Part shown: positions 9,202 to 16,895 of the stretch, piece after piece
Position numbering within the stretch: position 1 is the first letter of the stretch
Layout: each line of letters starts with the position of its first letter
Origin: Bog-532 sp963828445
GTDB lineage: Bacteria > Actinomycetota > Actinomycetes > Streptosporangiales > Streptosporangiaceae
NCBI GenBank assembly: GCA_963828445.1
Contig: CAWHFP010000026.1
Coordinates: forward strand, 1-64,000
Direction: 5' to 3'
DNA length: 64,000 nucleotides
Program-made: the position numbers and the translations under genes
The notes under the pieces: model-generated
The model's database searches: none
What the model was told of the DNA's origin: nothing
What the model saw: the letters and a program-made list of their open reading frames with translations, nothing else

Positions 9202-9281
9202 CACCCGACCCGCACCTCACACCTCGCACCCGACCCGCACCTCACACCTCACGCCCACGCCCACGCCCACGCCCACGCCCA
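9202..9281 (+). repeat. Tandem 25-bp and hexamer repeats at the end of the permease remnant
   Basis: Two copies of a 25-bp unit (9202-9226 and 9227-9251, one mismatch) run directly into five copies of CGCCCA (9252-9281). Partial copies of the unit precede position 9202. The repeats mark the point where permease homology is lost. Confidence 0.85.
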
Positions 9282-9289
9282 GATAGTGT

Positions 9290-9303
9290 GGAAAAGCTTT
9301 TCC
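9290..9303. promoter_or_regulatory. Perfect 14-bp palindrome upstream of the aldo/keto reductase gene
   Basis: GGAAAAGCTTTTCC is fully palindromic and AT-rich relative to its surroundings. It lies 23 bp before the aldo/keto reductase ATG, so it is a plausible operator; no regulator gene is next to it. Confidence 0.35.
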
Positions 9304-9326
9304 GAGCTGTGGAGGAATGAGAAAAG

Positions 9327-10364
9327 ATGGAGTACCGCCTGCTGGGTGACGGCGGATGCGCCGTTTCGGCCCTGGCCTTGGGCACGCTCACGTTCGGCCA
9401 GGAGACCGACGAGGAAGGGTCCTTCGCTCAGCTCGACCGGTTCACCGAGATCGGGGGGTCGCTGATTGACACCGCCGATGTCTACGTGGACGGCCGGTCC
9501 GAGGAGATCATCGGGCGCTGGCTGAGCGCCCGGCCCGGCGTCCGCGATTCAGTGGTGATCGCCACCAAGGGCCGGTATCCGGCCGGCCCCGGCCCGAACG
9601 GGTTCGGCCTGTCCCGGCAGCATCTGTCGCGCGCCCTCGACGGCTCCCTGCGGCGCCTGCAGGTCGACACCATCGACCTGTACCAGCTGCACGGCTGGGA
9701 CCCGCTGACCGGGGTGGAGGAGACTCTGCGCTTCCTCGACGATGCGGTGCGAGCCGGCAAGATCAACTACGTCGGGCTGTCCAACTTCACCGCCTGGCAG
9801 ATCCAGAAGTACGTCGATCTGGCCGATGCGGGCGGCCTGTGGTCGCGGCCGGTCACGGTCCAGCCGCAGTACAACCTGCTGGCCCGGGCCATCGAGTGGG
9901 AGATCGTCCCGGCCTGCCGGGCGGCCGGGCTGAGCCTGCTGCCATGGTCACCACTGGCCAGCGGCTGGCTGACGGGCAAGTACCGACGCGGTGCGGCCCC
10001 GCCCGACGGCACCCGGCTGAAGGAGGAGCCGGACGAGGGCATGAAAAAGTGGAACGAGCGCGGCCACCTGGAACAGAACTGGCAGATCCTGGACGTGGTC
10101 CGCAAGGTCGCGGACGGGCGGGGCAGCTCGCTGGGCCAGGTCGCCATCGCCTGGTTGCTGGCCCGGCCCGCGGTGGCCTCGGTCATCCTCGGCGCCCGCA
10201 CCCTTGACCAGCTGAACGACAATCTGGCCGCCGCCGGCCGGCCCTTGGACGAGGAAGAGACCCGGCTGCTGGATGAGGCGAGCGAGCCGCCCACTCCCGA
10301 CTACCCCTACGGCGAGAAGGGTCAGGCGCACCGCCGCCGCAGCATCAACCCCGGCGGGTTCTGA
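9327..10364 (+). CDS. Aldo/keto reductase
   Basis: NAD(P)H-dependent oxidoreductase of the AKR (beta/alpha)8 family, 345 residues, cytoplasmic; substrate unknown. The catalytic tetrad is visible as D48 and Y53 (LIDTADVYVDG), K81 (IATKG) and H122 (YQLHGWD). The NADP site region near the C-terminus (ASVILGARTLDQLNDNL) is intact. The ATG at 9327 has GGAGG 11-15 nt upstream. It stands alone, convergent with the small DUF1508 gene. Confidence 0.9.
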   Translation: MEYRLLGDGGCAVSALALGTLTFGQETDEEGSFAQLDRFTEIGGSLIDTADVYVDGRSEEIIGRWLSARPGVRDSVVIATKGRYPAGPGPNGFGLSRQHLSRALDGSLRRLQVDTIDLYQLHGWDPLTGVEETLRFLDDAVRAGKINYVGLSNFTAWQIQKYVDLADAGGLWSRPVTVQPQYNLLARAIEWEIVPACRAAGLSLLPWSPLASGWLTGKYRRGAAPPDGTRLKEEPDEGMKKWNERGHLEQNWQILDVVRKVADGRGSSLGQVAIAWLLARPAVASVILGARTLDQLNDNLAAAGRPLDEEETRLLDEASEPPTPDYPYGEKGQAHRRRSINPGGF

Positions 10365-10397
10365 ACCCCGGTCCGGCTCACCGGGCCCCGGCGTGCG

Positions 10398-10434
10398 CTG
10401 GCCCGCTGGCGCTGTAACGGCGGCAGCGGGCCAG
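10398..10434. terminator. Hairpin between convergent genes, probable bidirectional terminator
   Basis: An 11-bp perfect stem (10398-10408 with 10424-10434) with a 15-nt loop lies between the aldo/keto reductase and the convergent DUF1508 gene. There is no T-run on the plus strand; a TTTTT tract precedes it on the minus strand. Confidence 0.45.
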
Positions 10435-10450
10435 TAAAAAGCGCGGTGGG

Positions 10451-10636
10451 TCAGTTCGCAGTCTGGTCGTCAACCTCGGCGCCCGGCGCGTTCTTCTGCA
10501 CGGACTCGATCCCGTTCAGTGCGGCCGACTTGCTCTCGTAGGCCTCACTGGTCGCGATCACCTGGCCGTTGCCCGCCACCAGGTTGAAGTGGAACTTGCC
10601 GGTGGAACCCTTCTTGAGCACAAACTTGCCAGCCAT
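10451..10636 (-). CDS. YegP-type DUF1508 protein
   Basis: A 61-residue protein made of one DUF1508/YegP repeat: MAGKFVLKKG..GKFHFNLVAGNGQVIATSEAY..KSAALNGIESVQKNAP. Family members are small cytoplasmic proteins whose function is not established. The ATG at 10636 has GGAGGGAG 7 nt upstream; the upstream extension in the same frame lacks homology. One repeat is present, where some homologues have two. Confidence 0.88.
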   Translation of the reverse strand: MAGKFVLKKGSTGKFHFNLVAGNGQVIATSEAYESKSAALNGIESVQKNAPGAEVDDQTAN

Positions 10637-10739
10637 GTTGTGTCTCCCTCCGTGAGTAGCTACGTCGTTGAAGCCAGGCCTAACGTTCCCAAGCCTGCGG
10701 AGATGACACACCGGATCGGGCCGGTTCCCGGCGAAAGGG

Positions 10740-11204
10740 TCAGGAACCGGCCGCGGACAGCTGCTTGCGCACCTCGGCCGCGACCCGCGACCCTTCGGCC
10801 CGGCCCGCGACCTGCGGGGTGACCGCCTTCATGACCGGCCCCATCGCGGACATGCCGGCCGCCCCGGTCTCCGTGATCACCCCGGCCACCAGGCCGCTCA
10901 GTTCCTCGTCGCTGAGCTGCGTGGGCAGGTAGCCGGCCAGCACCTCACCCTCGGCCTGCTCGGCTGCGGCCTGTTCGCCCCGGCCCGCCGAGCCGAACGC
11001 CTCGGCTGCCTCCCGGCGCTTTTTGGCCTCGCGGGTCAGCACCTTCATCACCTCGTCGTCGGACAGCTCGCGGGCGGAGTGCCCGGCTACTTCCTCGTTG
11101 GTGATGGCGGTCAGTGCGCTCCGCAGCGTCCGCGTCCGGACCTGGTCGCGGGCCCGCATCGCCGCGGTCAGATCGGTCCGCAGCCGTTCCTTTAGTTCAG
11201 CCAT
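10740..11204 (-). CDS. GatB/YqeY domain-containing protein
   Basis: 154 residues, matching the all-helical YqeY family, which resembles the tRNA-binding tail of the amidotransferase subunit GatB (LKERLRTDLTAAMRARDQVRTRTLRSALTAI, GYLPTQLSDEEL, TPQVAGRAEGSRVAAEVRKQL). A role in tRNA-dependent amidation is assumed from the family, not shown. The ATG at 11204 has GAGG 9 nt upstream; an in-frame ATG at 11213 abuts the same GAGG and is unlikely. It is divergent from the phosphoesterase gene with a 35-bp gap, a common actinobacterial pairing. Confidence 0.92.
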   Translation of the reverse strand: MAELKERLRTDLTAAMRARDQVRTRTLRSALTAITNEEVAGHSARELSDDEVMKVLTREAKKRREAAEAFGSAGRGEQAAAEQAEGEVLAGYLPTQLSDEELSGLVAGVITETGAAGMSAMGPVMKAVTPQVAGRAEGSRVAAEVRKQLSAAGS

Positions 11205-11239
11205 GAAAACCATCCTCTCTGACGTGGCACCATGGGTGG

Positions 11240-12169
11240 GTGCGAGCTCGAGTCATCCTTCCCGTAGGCGCCGCCCTGGCCGGCGCCGGTGCCCTGGCCT
11301 ACGCCTCATTGGCGGAGCGTAACTGGTTCACCCTGCGCCAGGCCGAGGTCCCGGTGCTGGCCCCCGGTACCACGCCCATCCGGGTCCTGCACATTTCGGA
11401 CGTGCACCTGACCCCGGGGCGCAAGCGGCTGATGGCCTGGCTGGCCGACCTGGACCGGCTCGAACCGGACCTGGTGGTGAACACCGGCGATTCGATCGCC
11501 CACCCGGAGGCGGTCCGTTACCTGGTCGACAGCCTCGGCCCGCTGCTGGACCGGCCCGGCATCTTCGTCTACGGCTCCAACGACCTGTACCGGCCGCAGC
11601 CCAAGAACCCCGCCCGCTACCTGTGGGAGACCAGCGCCAAGCGGTACCCCAAGACCGGGCCGGACCTGCCCTGGCAGAAGCTGGGTGACGCCATGACCAA
11701 CCGGGGCTGGCTGGACGCCAACAACCACACCGGCCGGATCAAGGCCGGCGGCCTGGACATCGCGGTGGCCGGCGTGCACGACCCGCACATCAAGCGCGAC
11801 CGCTACGAGCGGGTGGCCGGCCCGGCTGACCCCTCGGCCGACCTGCGCCTGGGCATCATGCACGCGCCCGAGCCCCGGGTCCTGGACCGGTTCGCCGCCG
11901 ACGGCTACGACATCCTGTTCGCCGGCCACACCCACGGCGGCCAGCTGTGCCTGCCCGGTTACGGGGCCCTGGTCACCAACTGCGAGATCGACCGCGACCG
12001 GGTCAGCGGCCTGAGCCAGCACCCGGCGGCCGGCCAGCCCGCGCCGGACGGCCACCGATCCTGGCTCCACGTGTCGGCCGGGCTGGGCACCTCCCCCTGG
12101 GCCCCGGCCCGCTTCGCCTGCCGTCCGGAAGCCACCATGCTCACCCTGGTGCCACGCACCGGCAGCTAG
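11240..12169 (+). CDS. Membrane-anchored metallophosphoesterase (YaeI-like)
   Basis: 309 residues. An N-terminal hydrophobic segment (VILPVGAALAGAGALAYASL) probably anchors it to the membrane. The calcineurin-like metal site is present: D54 and H56 (ISDVHL), D84 (NTGDS), GSND near 113, IMHAPEP and GHTHGGQL near 240. YaeI-type enzymes hydrolyse phosphodiesters or pyrophosphates, with UDP-diacylglucosamine as one known substrate; the substrate here is unknown. Start is GTG at 11240. Confidence 0.88.
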   Translation: MRARVILPVGAALAGAGALAYASLAERNWFTLRQAEVPVLAPGTTPIRVLHISDVHLTPGRKRLMAWLADLDRLEPDLVVNTGDSIAHPEAVRYLVDSLGPLLDRPGIFVYGSNDLYRPQPKNPARYLWETSAKRYPKTGPDLPWQKLGDAMTNRGWLDANNHTGRIKAGGLDIAVAGVHDPHIKRDRYERVAGPADPSADLRLGIMHAPEPRVLDRFAADGYDILFAGHTHGGQLCLPGYGALVTNCEIDRDRVSGLSQHPAAGQPAPDGHRSWLHVSAGLGTSPWAPARFACRPEATMLTLVPRTGS

Positions 12170-12175
12170 CCCGGT

Positions 12176-13120
12176 TCAGGCCAGGAAGTCGTACTCGTGG
12201 CCGCGGCCGGCCCGATGAGCCTGCTGATAAGCGGTCCAGGCCAGGGCCAGATCCTGGGCCGGCAGGCCGACGGGCGTGTAGACGGTGCGCTCGGCATCGG
12301 TCCGGCGGCCCGGGATCGCCCCTTGCAGCACCTCGCTCAGCGTCCCGGCCGCCGTCTCGGCCGGGAGCCCGGCGGTACCCAGCGCTCCGCTGGTCAGCGC
12401 GAGCGGAAGGTCGTCCACGAAGACCCGGGCCGCCCCCAGCAGGCCGGGTGACAGTTCGGCCTTGCCGGGCTCGTCGGCGCCCAGGGAGGTGACGTGGGTG
12501 CCCGGGGCCACGTCGCCGGTGTTCAGCAGGGGCTCACGGGACCAGGTGGCCAGGATCACGATGCCCGCCTCACCGGCCGCCGCCACCGGGCTGGCGGCTC
12601 GCCCCGCCGAGCCGGCCCCGTGCCGCTGGGCCAGCCGATCCGCCGCCTCCGGGTCGAGGTCGAACACGGTCAGGTGCGGCCACGACCGCAGCGCGGCCAG
12701 GCCCCGCAGAACCAGGTCCGCCTGCGCGCCCGCGCCGATGACCGCGACCGTACCCGCCTCCGGACGGGCCAGCTCGTGGGTGGCCAGGGCCGCGGACAGA
12801 CCGGTGCGCCAAGCGGTCACCGTCGCCGAATCCAGCACGGCCAATAGTTCACCGGTGCCGGTGTCGTGCAGGCAGACCATCCCCCGCAAGGCCGGCCGTG
12901 ACCCGGGGAACTTGGCGTTGACCTTCACGCTGTAGGCCGGGATACCTGCGACCAGGCCGGGCAGCAGCACCGTGGCCGTACCCGGCCCGGGCAGGTCGGT
13001 CCGGATCCGCTGCGGCACGATGGCGGACGGACCAGCCACGAAGCCCTGCCGCAGCACCTCGAGGCAGGCCCGGACGTCCAGCACCTGCTCCAGATCCGAG
13101 CGCGACAGCAGCAGCGTCAT
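12176..13120 (-). CDS. Ornithine cyclodeaminase / mu-crystallin family protein
   Basis: NAD(P)-dependent enzyme of the OCD/mu-crystallin family, 314 residues, cytoplasmic. Visible are the family start (LLSRSDLEQVLDVRACLEVLRQGF), the dinucleotide fold (VAVIGAGAQADLVLRGLAAL) and TSLGADEPGKAEL. Members include ornithine cyclodeaminase, pyrroline-2-carboxylate reductase and alanine dehydrogenase; which reaction applies cannot be decided here. The ATG at 13120 is preferred because GGGAGG lies 9 nt upstream, whereas the upstream ATG at 13129 touches it. Convergent with the phosphoesterase gene. Confidence 0.87.
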   Translation of the reverse strand: MTLLLSRSDLEQVLDVRACLEVLRQGFVAGPSAIVPQRIRTDLPGPGTATVLLPGLVAGIPAYSVKVNAKFPGSRPALRGMVCLHDTGTGELLAVLDSATVTAWRTGLSAALATHELARPEAGTVAVIGAGAQADLVLRGLAALRSWPHLTVFDLDPEAADRLAQRHGAGSAGRAASPVAAAGEAGIVILATWSREPLLNTGDVAPGTHVTSLGADEPGKAELSPGLLGAARVFVDDLPLALTSGALGTAGLPAETAAGTLSEVLQGAIPGRRTDAERTVYTPVGLPAQDLALAWTAYQQAHRAGRGHEYDFLA

Positions 13121-13236
13121 ACCCGGCATCCTCCCAGCCGGCCGCGGCCGTGCCCGCTGAGCTCGCCGGAGCGTACGCAGCGCTCCCCCGCATCCGCTAG
13201 ACTTTCCGAGCGGTCGGAGGTACGACGTCCGGCCAG

Positions 13237-13310
13237 CGGGGTGTGGCGCAGCTTGGCAGCGCGCTTCGTTCGGGACGAAGAGGCCGGGAGTTCAAATCTC
13301 CCCACCCCGA
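13237..13310 (+). tRNA. tRNA-Pro (anticodon CGG)
   Basis: 74-nt cloverleaf: acceptor CGGGGTG/CACCCCG, D arm GCGC/GCGC, anticodon arm CTTCG-TTCGGGA-CGAAG, T arm GGGAG-TTCAAAT-CTCCC. The anticodon is CGG. CCA is not encoded (A then CCC follows). A TAGACT -10-like box lies at 13198-13203. The 3' flank carries an integrase remnant, so this tRNA has probably served as an integration site. Confidence 0.96.
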
Positions 13311-13320
13311 CCCAGCTCAC

Positions 13321-13351
13321 AGGCCAGATCCGATCCTGGGTCTGGCCTTTT
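13321..13351 (+). terminator. Terminator of tRNA-Pro
   Basis: An 11-bp stem with one G-U pair (13321-13331 with 13338-13348), a 6-nt loop and a TTTT tract, 10 nt after the tRNA. Confidence 0.8.
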
Positions 13352-13372
13352 GCGATCTTGTACAGCAGCCCC

Positions 13373-13480
13373 CTACGAACCGAGCTGTTCGCCGAGCCGC
13401 TTGAGTGCCCAGAGCGTCTGTTCGTCCGAGACCTCCGTGTAGACGTCCATGGTCACGTCGGTCTGTGCGTGCCGCAGGAA
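13373..13480 (-). pseudogene. C-terminal remnant of a tyrosine recombinase (integrase)
   Basis: The minus strand encodes LRHAQTDVTMDVYTEVSDEQTLWALKRLGEQLGS and a stop at 13373. This is the end of a phage-type integrase: the HA of the His-x-x-Arg/His box region and the catalytic tyrosine in DVYTEV. Everything N-terminal to about 13480 is missing. It points toward the tRNA-Pro 3' end, as expected for an element integrated into that tRNA. No excisionase or att repeat could be identified. Confidence 0.75.
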
Positions 13481-13526
13481 GGGCTGGATAGCAGACGGAA
13501 CCTGCCTAGAGTTCGACCGACGCCCT

Positions 13527-13781
13527 GCCGGAAGGGCCGGACAACCTGATCGAGCAGCTAGGGCACCCCTTCGCACGCGGTATGGAGTTGCTGCGATCGC
13601 GGATGCCGACCCCGATGAAGTGCAGATGCTGAAGCTGAGCCCTGGCGTCCCCGTCGTCTAGTTGCTACACATCGACTACGACGCGGAAGGCGGAGCATTG
13701 CGGGTCGCAGACGATCTATACGCCGCCGACCGGCATGAGTTCGCATTCGAGTGGCGGGAGCCGGGTGGTCCTCATGAGTGA
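13527..13781 (+). pseudogene. C-terminal remnant of a GntR-family (UTRA) regulator, broken
   Basis: The plus strand carries pieces of a UTRA ligand domain: RSRMPTP, then after a one-base frame change near 13615 DEVQMLKLSPGVPVV, then an in-frame TAG at 13659-13661, then LLHIDYDAEGG..RVADDLYAADRHEF and a TGA at 13779. The N-terminal winged helix is missing; the remnant starts where the integrase remnant ends. Its stop overlaps the HIT gene start (ATGAGTGA), so the two were once one operon. Confidence 0.72.
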
Positions 13782-14247
13782 ATGGCCGCGTAACTGGGAC
13801 GAGCTGACTCACGGCATCGGCTGCGAGATGTGCGAGAACAGGCGACCCGACGAAAACGCCTACGGCATCAGGATCCAGGCAGGCCGGTATACGGATGCCT
13901 ACCTGCAGCGTGCAGATGTCCAGCGCGGATACACCCTGGTCATCTGGCACGGCCGCCACGTCAATGAGCCGACCGAGCTGGACGAGAAGGAAGCCGCGGG
14001 CTACTGGACAGAAGTCCTTACCGTCGCGCGAGCGCTCATACTCAGTTACTCACCACTAAAGATGAACTATGAGACGCTCGGTAATTCTGTCCCTCACCTG
14101 CACACGCACTTGGTTCCCCGGTACACCGTTGATCCACGGCCAGGCGAGCCATTCCCGTTGACCGCAAGCCAACCCGACGCGAAAGTGCCGGAATCGCGGC
14201 TTCGAGGCGAGGCGACGATCCTGCGCAAATTGCTCGACTACGAGTAG
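13774..14247 (+). CDS. HIT-family protein
   Basis: Histidine-triad nucleotide-binding family, 157 residues, cytoplasmic. The triad is H108, H110, H112 in PHLHTHLVPRY. CEMC near residues 17-20 may bind zinc, as in some HIT proteins. Typical activity is nucleotide hydrolysis or transfer at the alpha phosphate; substrate unknown. The ATG at 13774 overlaps the end of the broken GntR gene, a GntR-HIT pairing seen in other actinobacteria. Its codons are less GC-rich than those of its neighbours (for example TCATACTCAGTTACTCACC at 14036-14054), fitting arrival with the tRNA-linked element. Confidence 0.85.
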   Translation: MSEWPRNWDELTHGIGCEMCENRRPDENAYGIRIQAGRYTDAYLQRADVQRGYTLVIWHGRHVNEPTELDEKEAAGYWTEVLTVARALILSYSPLKMNYETLGNSVPHLHTHLVPRYTVDPRPGEPFPLTASQPDAKVPESRLRGEATILRKLLDYE

Positions 14248-14331
14248 CCCTCCGGCCCTGATGCGTGACTATGATCCCCGGTCGGCCTCAAGCTTGGGCG
14301 CCGCTGGCGGGTTGGGCCGGGGTGCGACCGG

Positions 14332-14550
14332 TTACAGACCCTCCCGGCGTTGCCGCCTGGTCGCGCGGGCTCCGGCCGCGTGGTCGTCGGCCACGTACCA
14401 GGTCACCCAGCTCACGGGGAAGAACAGCCCGCTCACCCACGCAAAGCGCCAACGCTGGCCACGGCGCCGCGCACCCCAGGCGGTGAGCGAGCCCATCAGC
14501 ACCCAGATCGCCGCCGACAGGCCAAGCGTCCAAATCCCGCCAGTACTCAC
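14332..14550 (-). CDS. Small membrane protein, two predicted helices
   Basis: 72 residues from a GTG at 14550. Two hydrophobic segments (IWTLGLSAAIWVLMGSLTAW and FAWVSGLFFPVSWVTWYVA) flank a basic loop (GARRRGQRWR), and the tail is strongly basic. No family recognised. The AAGG sequence touches the GTG, so initiation is doubtful, and an upstream TAA excludes an earlier start. It may also belong to the accessory segment behind tRNA-Pro. Confidence 0.5.
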   Translation of the reverse strand: MSTGGIWTLGLSAAIWVLMGSLTAWGARRRGQRWRFAWVSGLFFPVSWVTWYVADDHAAGARATRRQRREGL

Positions 14551-14609
14551 CCTTCGACATTACCGAGCCGGGGCGGGCGACGCGGCCGGCCTACCCGCCC
14601 TGAGCCCGC

Positions 14610-16895
14610 TCACAGCAGCTTGTCCAGGGTGATGGGCAGGTCGCGGACGCGGGTGCCGGTGGCGTTGTAGACCGCGTTGGCCACGGCCGCGCCGACGCCG
14701 GTGATGCCGATCTCGCCGATGCCGCGGGCGCCCATAGGGGCGTGCGGGTCCGCGATGTCGGTCCACATCACGTCGATCCGGGGCACGTCCAGGTGCACGG
14801 GCACGTGGTACTCGGACAGGCTCGGGTTCACGATGCGCCCGTTGCGCTCGTCGAACAGCGTCTCCTCCATCAGGGCCAGGCCCAGGCCCATGATGATGCC
14901 CCCGCGGAACTGGCTGGCGGCCGTCTTCCCGTTGAGGATGCGCCCGCAGTCGAACGAACCCAGGAACCGGCTGACCCGCGGTTCCCCGGTGACCACGTTG
15001 ACGCGCACCTCACAGAACAGCGCGCCGTAGGAGTGCATCGACCAGTTCTCCATCTCCACCGGCGGCGGGGCTGTGCCCTCGGCGGTCACCTGGTCGAGTC
15101 CGGCCCGGCCGAGGATGTCGGTGTAGCTCTCCCAGCCGCCGCCGACGGTCAGGCCGGCCAGGCCACCGTCGACCGCGCCGACTTCGTCCGGGCCGAGACC
15201 GGCCAGCGGCGAGTCGTCGCCGGCCAGCTTGAGCAGCTCGCGCACCAGTTCGCGCTGGGCGGCGATCACCGAGCTGCCGATGGAAGCGGTCTGCTGTGAT
15301 CCCCCGGCCAGGACCGCGCCCGGGAACGATGACTCGCCGTAGGCGAAGGTGACCTGGTCCAGGCGCAGGCCGAGCCGTTCCGCCGCGACCTGGGACTGGG
15401 CCGTCGCGGTGCCCATGCCCATCTCGTGGGCGGCGATCTCGACCCGGGCCTGACCGTCCCGGGCCAGGGTGATCCGCGCGGCCCCGCCCGGCATGCGGTG
15501 GTAGGGGTAGGTGGCCACGGCGGTGCCCAGGCCGATCAGCCACTCGCCGTCCCGGCGTGACCGGGGCTCCGGGTTCCGCTGATCCCACCCGAACCGCTCG
15601 GCGCCGGCCCGGTAGGCCTCGACCAGGTGGCGTTCGGAGAAGGGCTTGCCCGAGGTGGGGTCGGACTCCGGCTCGTTGCGGATCCGCAGCTCGATCGGGT
15701 CCAGGCCGAGCTGCCCGGCGAGCTCGTCGATCGCGCTCTCCAGCGCGAAGGTGCCGACCGCCTCCCCCGGGGCCCGCATGAACGTGTTGGCCAGCATGTC
15801 CATCTCGGCCACCTGCACGCCGAGATTGAAGCTGCCCGCGCCGTACAGGCACATGGTCGGGAAGATGAACGGCTCAGGCAGGAAGTTGTGCGCGGTCTTG
15901 ACGGCGGTGCCGGTGTGGATCAGCGCGTCGAAGCGCCCGTCGGCCTGGGCTCCGATGGCCAGCCGCTGCTCGGTGGCGCTGCGCCCGCCGATGAGCCGGT
16001 AGACGCCCTGGCGGGACAGCATGATCCGGACCGGGCGCCCGGCCAGCCGGGCCGCGGCGGCGGCGAGGATGTGATGCTGCCACAGCCCCTTGCCGCCGAA
16101 CCCCCCGCCCACGTAGGGCGACGAGACGTGCACCTGGTCTTCGCGGATCCCGAAGACCTCGGCCAGCGTGTAGGCCGTGTGCTGCACGCCCTGGGTGGTG
16201 TCGTGCAGGATCAGCTCATCGCTTTCCCAGGCCATGGTGGCCGCGTGCAGCTCGATCGCGTTGTGGTTGTGCCGCGGGGAGCGGTAGGTGGCGTCGACCC
16301 GGTAAGGCGCGGCGGCCAGGGCGGCCTCGGCGTCTCCGGTCTGGACCTCCAGCGGCGACCCGGCGAACGTCCCCGGCTCGACGCCGCGGGCCACCGCGGC
16401 CGCCAGCGAGGTCACGGCTTCCTCGGGCGCGTAGGTCGCGCGGATCAGCGACGCGGCGTGGCCGGCCTGCTCGTGGGTTTCCGCCAGCACCAGCGCGATC
16501 GGCTGCCCGTTCCAGTGGATCCGGTCGTCCTGCATGACGGGCAGGTTGTCCCCGGCCCCGCCCTTGGCCGCGGCCAGGAACGTCGGGGCCGGGTTCAGGC
16601 GCGGCGCGTTCTGGTGGGTCATCACCAGCACGACGCCCGGCGCGTCCTGCGCCGCCCTGGTGTCCAGCGCGGTGATGCGCCCCTTGGGGATGGTGCTGAA
16701 GGCCAGCGCGGCGTAGACCATGCCCGCCATGGGCACCTCGGCCGCGAACCGGGCCGCGCCGCGGACCTTGAGCGGTCCATCGATGCGCGACACCTGCGCG
16801 CCGACCAGCCCGCGCTTGCCGGTCAGCGGGTCGGGGGCGCTGCCCGGTCCCCAGTTCTCCGGCCCGAGGGCGATGGCTTCCCCGTAGGTGGTCAT
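14610..16895 (-). CDS. Aldehyde oxidoreductase, molybdopterin-binding subunit (PaoC/YagR-like)
   Basis: Large subunit of a xanthine-oxidase-family enzyme, 761 residues, binding the molybdenum cofactor and oxidising aldehydes or N-heterocycles. Visible: KVRGAARFAAEVPMAGMVYAAL (first domain), GGGFGGKG (cofactor loop), FMRAPGEAVGTFALESAIDELA, GGSQQTASIG, and ARGIGEIGITG with the catalytic glutamate near the C-terminus. The ATG at 16895 overlaps the stop of the FAD subunit (ATGA), so it is the last gene of the 2Fe-2S - FAD - Mo operon. The FAD subunit's 4Fe-4S cysteines point to the PaoABC/YagTSR subgroup. A molybdenum hydroxylase with another substrate is possible. Confidence 0.9.
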   Translation of the reverse strand: MTTYGEAIALGPENWGPGSAPDPLTGKRGLVGAQVSRIDGPLKVRGAARFAAEVPMAGMVYAALAFSTIPKGRITALDTRAAQDAPGVVLVMTHQNAPRLNPAPTFLAAAKGGAGDNLPVMQDDRIHWNGQPIALVLAETHEQAGHAASLIRATYAPEEAVTSLAAAVARGVEPGTFAGSPLEVQTGDAEAALAAAPYRVDATYRSPRHNHNAIELHAATMAWESDELILHDTTQGVQHTAYTLAEVFGIREDQVHVSSPYVGGGFGGKGLWQHHILAAAAARLAGRPVRIMLSRQGVYRLIGGRSATEQRLAIGAQADGRFDALIHTGTAVKTAHNFLPEPFIFPTMCLYGAGSFNLGVQVAEMDMLANTFMRAPGEAVGTFALESAIDELAGQLGLDPIELRIRNEPESDPTSGKPFSERHLVEAYRAGAERFGWDQRNPEPRSRRDGEWLIGLGTAVATYPYHRMPGGAARITLARDGQARVEIAAHEMGMGTATAQSQVAAERLGLRLDQVTFAYGESSFPGAVLAGGSQQTASIGSSVIAAQRELVRELLKLAGDDSPLAGLGPDEVGAVDGGLAGLTVGGGWESYTDILGRAGLDQVTAEGTAPPPVEMENWSMHSYGALFCEVRVNVVTGEPRVSRFLGSFDCGRILNGKTAASQFRGGIIMGLGLALMEETLFDERNGRIVNPSLSEYHVPVHLDVPRIDVMWTDIADPHAPMGARGIGEIGITGVGAAVANAVYNATGTRVRDLPITLDKLL

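Larger units (their letters stand above)
8418..9320 (+). pseudogene. Truncated FtsX/MacB-like ABC permease
   Basis: The N-terminus (RQYWRSWLVLCGLVAVAGG) is a first transmembrane helix, followed by fragments typical of actinobacterial FtsX-like permeases (FTSRHGYDVILYS, LSGRMPHQSDPSEVLASF, LAALAALAVIGQAMARQ). Such proteins normally have about 800 residues with two FtsX domains; here there are 300. A stretch of the periplasmic domain between about residues 75 and 80 appears to be deleted, the remaining helices are gone, and the end reads into simple repeats (RPRPRPRPRP). No ATPase partner is nearby. I regard it as a remnant, although the frame is open. Confidence 0.6.

Noticed and set aside
9202..9281. 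Possible CRISPR or attachment-site repeat
   Set aside because: Adjacent tandem units without spacers, followed by a hexamer run; simple repeat expansion explains it.
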